Shown piece by piece: positions 60,900-64,000 of a stretch of DNA of 64,000 nt (positions within the stretch are counted from its first letter, which is position 1; each line of letters begins with the position of its first letter). Made by a program: the position numbers and the translations under genes. The stretch spans positions 78,434 through 142,433 of the forward strand of contig CAYSPG010000009.1 in NCBI GenBank assembly GCA_964432885.1. The letters are read 5' to 3'. The DNA comes from CAYSPG01 sp964432885 (GTDB lineage Bacteria > Bacteroidota > Bacteroidia > AKYH767-A > OLB10). Under the pieces are notes generated by a model, which saw only the letters and a list, made by a program, of their open reading frames with translations, did not search any database and was not told the origin of the DNA.

Positions 60900-61565
60900 T
60901 TATTGTCCGCCCCTGTCAGCAGGATTCATGTGCTGCAAATCAGCCATGGTTATCGTGCGATAATCTTGTGGAACTACAAATTTTGCGTCATCCACATCTA
61001 ATTCTGTAACACTGGTACAGGTGTATTTCATTCCAATACCATCAACTTTTACCTCGTACTGAAGCATCATTCCTTCAATGCCTTCGTAACGGGCATAGCC
61101 CCCATTTACACCTTCAAGTTCAGTAGTAAACCAAACATCAAAAGATGGCTGATTTTTAAAACTGATAATTGCCTTGGTGCATTTATAACCGGCTATATCT
61201 TTGGTTTCTTTGGTAATATTTACCTCGGGAGTTCCGTTTGCACTTATCTTGCTTACAGCTTCTCCGCGTGTGGTCTTAATGGCTACTTTTTCGCCCATCA
61301 ATTCCATAAGTGCATACGAATCACCAGCATTTGACTCCGTTATAATACGTTGCGAAATCATGCCTCCTGAAGTTTCGGCACATGATTTTCCACTCTTAAA
61401 ATAAACATCTACGTTGGTTGGAAGCATAGCAGCCATTTGCTGTTTTTCGGCATCCAGATCATACGTAACGGTATACGAAACTTTGCCTTGTTTTAATTTT
61501 TTGTTGCCTGCATAAGTGGCTGCGCTTACAAGTATGGCGGCACTAAGGAGTACTATTTTTTTCAT
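60900..61565 (-). CDS. Exported protein, DUF4412/GLPGLI-like
   Basis: This 221-residue protein has a clean signal peptide (MKKIVLLSAAILVSAATYA). The mature part resembles DUF4412/GLPGLI-type proteins: QGKVSYTVTYDLDAEKQQMAAMLP at the start, VDVYFKSGKSCAE..., GEKVAIKTTRG, ETKDIAGYKCTKAIISF with a single Cys, FDVWFTTEL and GMMLQYEVKVDGIGM. Such proteins are small periplasmic beta-barrel-like binders of unknown ligand. The ATG at 61565 is preferred to one at 61595 for the signal peptide. It lies 26 bp after the glycosyltransferase gene and is the last gene before the terminator. Confidence 0.8.
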   Translation of the reverse strand: MKKIVLLSAAILVSAATYAGNKKLKQGKVSYTVTYDLDAEKQQMAAMLPTNVDVYFKSGKSCAETSGGMISQRIITESNAGDSYALMELMGEKVAIKTTRGEAVSKISANGTPEVNITKETKDIAGYKCTKAIISFKNQPSFDVWFTTELEGVNGGYARYEGIEGMMLQYEVKVDGIGMKYTCTSVTELDVDDAKFVVPQDYRTITMADLQHMNPADRGGQ

Positions 61566-61591
61566 CTTAATAGGGGATTTGAAATTAATAT

Positions 61592-62461
61592 TCAAAATAA
61601 CTTATAATTTTTGTATTCTCCAATAGTTAGGCCTAATTTTTTTTCCATAAACTCATAAAATCGGTGTTTTAGGCTTAATTTTCGAATGGTTGGGTCAAAA
61701 TTAAAGTGCCAGTTTAGTCTTTTTATCCTTTCTTCCATCACTTTAGGGTGGGTATCGTTAAAAAGAGCCAAAGAGTCAATATTAGTATAATCAAACTCAT
61801 TTTGTTGCGGAATATTTTTTTTCATCCACTCATCGTTATGCCACATTTTATGAAAACTCTTTTGCTTTTCCTGCTGTTTTTCGGGTGGCTTTACCCAGCC
61901 ATAGTGGTAAATGCAGGCATTGGCCGGCTTTACTCGTAATCTCTTTCCGCCAATTTTAAATCCTTGCGCATCTTTAAATGATGTTACGCTTTTATGCTTT
62001 CGCACAATTCTTATTTCTCTTCTATACCATTTTCGCGAATCGCCCACATAATCGTATGAACCATAAAAATGCAAATAATCAAATAACAATCCTTCAACAC
62101 GCAAATCATCCTTGTGTTTTTTCATTGCCTCCAAAACAGGCTCATGGTATTTTTCGTGCAGCACTTCATCGCCCTGAATATAAAAACACCAATCACTGTC
62201 ATCAGAAATTTTTGAATACGCTTTATCGGTTTCAACAGCAAGTACGCGGCCACCCGTGCGCAATGAATCATCCCAAACGCTATCGTAAATTTTTATTTTG
62301 GGCGATGCAATGTTTTCAATAAGTTTTCGTGTACCGTCTTCTGAATTCCCCACCATTACCACAAACTCATCGCACACAGGCAATACGGATGTGATGGCTT
62401 CCACAATCGGATAGTCGAATTTTAGTGCATTGCGGATAAAAGTAAATCCGGTAACTTTCAT
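61592..62461 (-). CDS. Glycosyltransferase family 2-like protein
   Basis: This 289-residue soluble protein looks like a GT-A fold transferase. It opens TGFTFIRNALKFDYPIVEAI and has VVMVGNSEDGTRKLI (about 33-47), the usual nucleotide-binding strand-loop, then SDWCFYIQGDEVLHE (about 89-103), where the QGDE segment takes the place of the metal-binding DxD. The C-terminal half is rich in aromatic and basic residues (WYRREIRIVRKHKS). The donor and acceptor are unknown. It has no TM segment. It is 19 bp downstream of purB and likely cotranscribed, with no other cell-envelope genes next to it. Confidence 0.8.
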   Translation of the reverse strand: MKVTGFTFIRNALKFDYPIVEAITSVLPVCDEFVVMVGNSEDGTRKLIENIASPKIKIYDSVWDDSLRTGGRVLAVETDKAYSKISDDSDWCFYIQGDEVLHEKYHEPVLEAMKKHKDDLRVEGLLFDYLHFYGSYDYVGDSRKWYRREIRIVRKHKSVTSFKDAQGFKIGGKRLRVKPANACIYHYGWVKPPEKQQEKQKSFHKMWHNDEWMKKNIPQQNEFDYTNIDSLALFNDTHPKVMEERIKRLNWHFNFDPTIRKLSLKHRFYEFMEKKLGLTIGEYKNYKLF

Positions 62462-62480
62462 TTTTAAATAAAAAACAATT

Positions 62481-63830
62481 TTATTTCAATTGGTTTACTC
62501 CCGTATAATTAAAAGGTGTTACAGCAAGCAATTCTTTTTTTACACTCTCGCTTACACTTAAACCCGACACAAAATTTTTTATTGTTTCAGGATTTATTTT
62601 TTCGCCTGTGCGTGTAAGCTCTTTCAGCGCTTCGTATGCATTGGGATATCCTTCTCTGCGCAATATAGTTTGTATGGCCTCGGCAACCACAGCATAGTTG
62701 TCATTCAAATCTTTTTCTATCGCTGCGTGGTTTACCAAAATTTTGTTCAATCCTTTTAGCAGTGATTTTAATGCAATTAAAGTATGTGCAAACGGAACTC
62801 CAACATTGCGCAACACCGTGCTGTCGGTTAAATCGCGCTGCAAACGTGATACCGGAAGTTTAGCGGCAAGATGTTCGAAAAGCGCATTGGCAATGCCCAA
62901 ATTGCCTTCAGCATTTTCAAAGTCAATGGGGTTTACTTTATGCGGCATGGCCGATGAGCCTACTTCGTTTTTTGAAACTGTTTGCAAAAAATAATTCATT
63001 GATATGTACATCCACACATCACGGCACAGGTCAATTAAAATGGTGTTGATGCGTTTTAAATTATCAAACATTGCGGCTGCAAAATCATAATGCTCAATCT
63101 GGGTAGTAACCTGCGAACGGGTTAATCCAAGCGAAGCCACAAACTCGTTTGCAAATTTTATCCAGTCGGTATTTGGGTAAGCAACATAATGTGCATTAAA
63201 GTTTCCGGTGGCACCTCCAAATTTGGCTGCATGCGGTATTTGCTTTAGCGTTTCGGTTTGCAATTGAATCCGCTCATAAAAAACCAGCATCTCTTTGCCC
63301 AATGTTGTTGGTGATGCGGGCTGCCCGTGTGTACGGGCAAGCATGGCAGTGCCTGCATTATCAATGGAAAGCTGCTTTAGTTTGGTAAGCACATCCGTTA
63401 TTGCAGGCAACATAATTTCGGTAAGTGCATGCTTGGTCATTAGCGGAAAAGCGGTGTTATTTATATCCTGTGATGTTAAACCAAAATGCACAAACTCTTT
63501 TGCATTTGTTAAACCAAGTTGTTCTAATTTTTCTTTTACAAAATATTCAACCGCTTTTACATCATGATTGGTAATTTTTTCGGTGTCTTTAATTTTTTGC
63601 GCATCCGCATCAGAAAAATTGCGGTAAATATTTCTAAGCTCCTCAAATTTTTTGGTATCCACTTTAAGTTGTGGCAGGTTAAGCTGGGCAAGGGCAATAA
63701 AATATTTAACTTCCACTTTTACGCGTTCGCGAATAAGCGCTTTTTCCGAAAAATAATTTGCCAGCGGCTCGCACACTTTACGGTAGCGCCCGTCAAGGGG
63801 TGATAGTGCGTTTAGAGAATCAAAACTCAT
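62481..63830 (-). CDS. purB: Adenylosuccinate lyase
   Basis: This 449-residue enzyme catalyses two steps of purine synthesis: SAICAR to AICAR plus fumarate, and adenylosuccinate to AMP plus fumarate. It belongs to the fumarase/aspartase superfamily. The signature GSSAMPHKVNPIDFENAEGN lies at about 288-307, with the catalytic Ser in the flexible loop. LTSQDINNTAFPL (about 115-127) and LARTHGQPASPTTLGKE (about 163-179, with the catalytic His) are the other two conserved regions. The length and the start SLNALSPLDGRY match the longer PurB subgroup of E. coli. It is cytoplasmic, a homotetramer, and the first gene of a three-gene unit. Confidence 0.96.
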   Translation of the reverse strand: MSFDSLNALSPLDGRYRKVCEPLANYFSEKALIRERVKVEVKYFIALAQLNLPQLKVDTKKFEELRNIYRNFSDADAQKIKDTEKITNHDVKAVEYFVKEKLEQLGLTNAKEFVHFGLTSQDINNTAFPLMTKHALTEIMLPAITDVLTKLKQLSIDNAGTAMLARTHGQPASPTTLGKEMLVFYERIQLQTETLKQIPHAAKFGGATGNFNAHYVAYPNTDWIKFANEFVASLGLTRSQVTTQIEHYDFAAAMFDNLKRINTILIDLCRDVWMYISMNYFLQTVSKNEVGSSAMPHKVNPIDFENAEGNLGIANALFEHLAAKLPVSRLQRDLTDSTVLRNVGVPFAHTLIALKSLLKGLNKILVNHAAIEKDLNDNYAVVAEAIQTILRREGYPNAYEALKELTRTGEKINPETIKNFVSGLSVSESVKKELLAVTPFNYTGVNQLK

Positions 63831-63855
63831 ACTATAGTTTGTGTTTTAAAAAAAA

Positions 63856-63863
63856 CAAAAATA
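63856..63863 (-). promoter_or_regulatory. Candidate -7 element of the purB transcript
   Basis: On the minus strand this reads TATTTTTG (TAnnTTTG), 25 bp before the ATG at 63830. No TTG is seen at the -33 position. It lies in a T-rich stretch, so a chance match is possible. Confidence 0.35.
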
Positions 63864-63945
63864 CTCATTTGCCGAGTATATGGAGGCTTCACTTTTTTCC
63901 TCTCATTTGAAAAATAAATGCAATGACTTACTATAAAAGCTAAAA

Positions 63946-64000
63946 TTATTTACTCACCACCACTTTCACCATCTCAGCCTTGCCATTAACCGTACAGCGC
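63946..64000 (-). CDS. C-terminal end of an exported protein, probable T9SS sorting domain (cut by window edge)
   Basis: Reading leftward from the right edge, one frame gives RCTVNGKAEMVKVVVSK followed by TAA at 63946-63948. The pattern (a strand, a short turn with Asn-Gly-Lys, then a hydrophobic strand ending in Lys) is that of the last two strands of type A T9SS sorting domains. Only 17 residues are visible, so the main domain is unknown. Confidence 0.55.
   Translation of the reverse strand, partial: RCTVNGKAEMVKVVVSK

Overview
The window comes from a low-GC member of the Bacteroidota, most likely near the Chitinophagales/Sphingobacteriales. Nine large proteins carry an N-terminal signal peptide plus a C-terminal type IX secretion (T9SS) sorting domain, and a further sorting domain is cut by the right edge. 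Promoters match the Bacteroidota form TTG-N19/20-TAnnTTTG. Menaquinone is made by the futalosine route (MqnC). Two tRNA genes (Val-TAC, Cys-GCA) are present; there is no rRNA, CRISPR array, prophage or insertion sequence. The rank below phylum is inference.

Layout. 1-2930: a cut-off exported protein, a SixA-like phosphatase, tRNA-Val with a near-ideal promoter, and a membrane histidine kinase. 2933-16883: three large T9SS proteins (purple-acid-phosphatase type enzyme, glycine-rich adhesin-like protein, multidomain CUB/GEVED protein) that share a C-terminal Ig/PKD-like module. Between the last two lies a 658-bp gap with eight palindromes phased at exactly 21 bp, next to an orphan cytoplasmic gene. 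16948-24494: tRNA-Cys, folB, then an operon of a secreted GH13 enzyme and a XylFGH-type sugar ABC importer, followed by an M1 aminopeptidase. 24507-31682: riboflavin synthase, a gliding-type surface protein, mqnC, an M17 aminopeptidase and pdxA. 31688-36700: a T9SS protein with seven ~62-residue repeats, an NAD-dependent epimerase, a short SSB and a GxxExxY protein, in a stretch rich in dispersed palindromic repeats. 36894-42685: GH3, GH29 alpha-fucosidase and a PNGase F-like protein, a plausible N-glycan stripping set. 42783-48293: pabB, tilS, a small membrane protein and an M14 carboxypeptidase on one strand. 48394-55162: a thioredoxin-fold protein, a T9SS protein with a lysyl-oxidase-like domain and a T9SS beta-propeller. 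55166-64000: an NtrY-like kinase, comF, a coiled-coil membrane protein, a small exported protein, a glycosyltransferase, purB and a partial sorting domain.

How it fits together. The accessory content points to a surface-active degrader of protein and glycan: proteases or peptidases (M1, M14, M17), glycosidases (GH3, GH13, GH29), a candidate deglycosylase and adhesins exported by T9SS. Housekeeping genes (folB, ribE, pdxA, pabB, tilS, purB, mqnC) are scattered between them. The observations most worth follow-up are the 21-bp phased palindrome array, the lysyl-oxidase-like exported protein, the PNGase/fucosidase/GH3 cluster with a perfect dyad over a promoter, and several dispersed palindromes that have become coding sequence.
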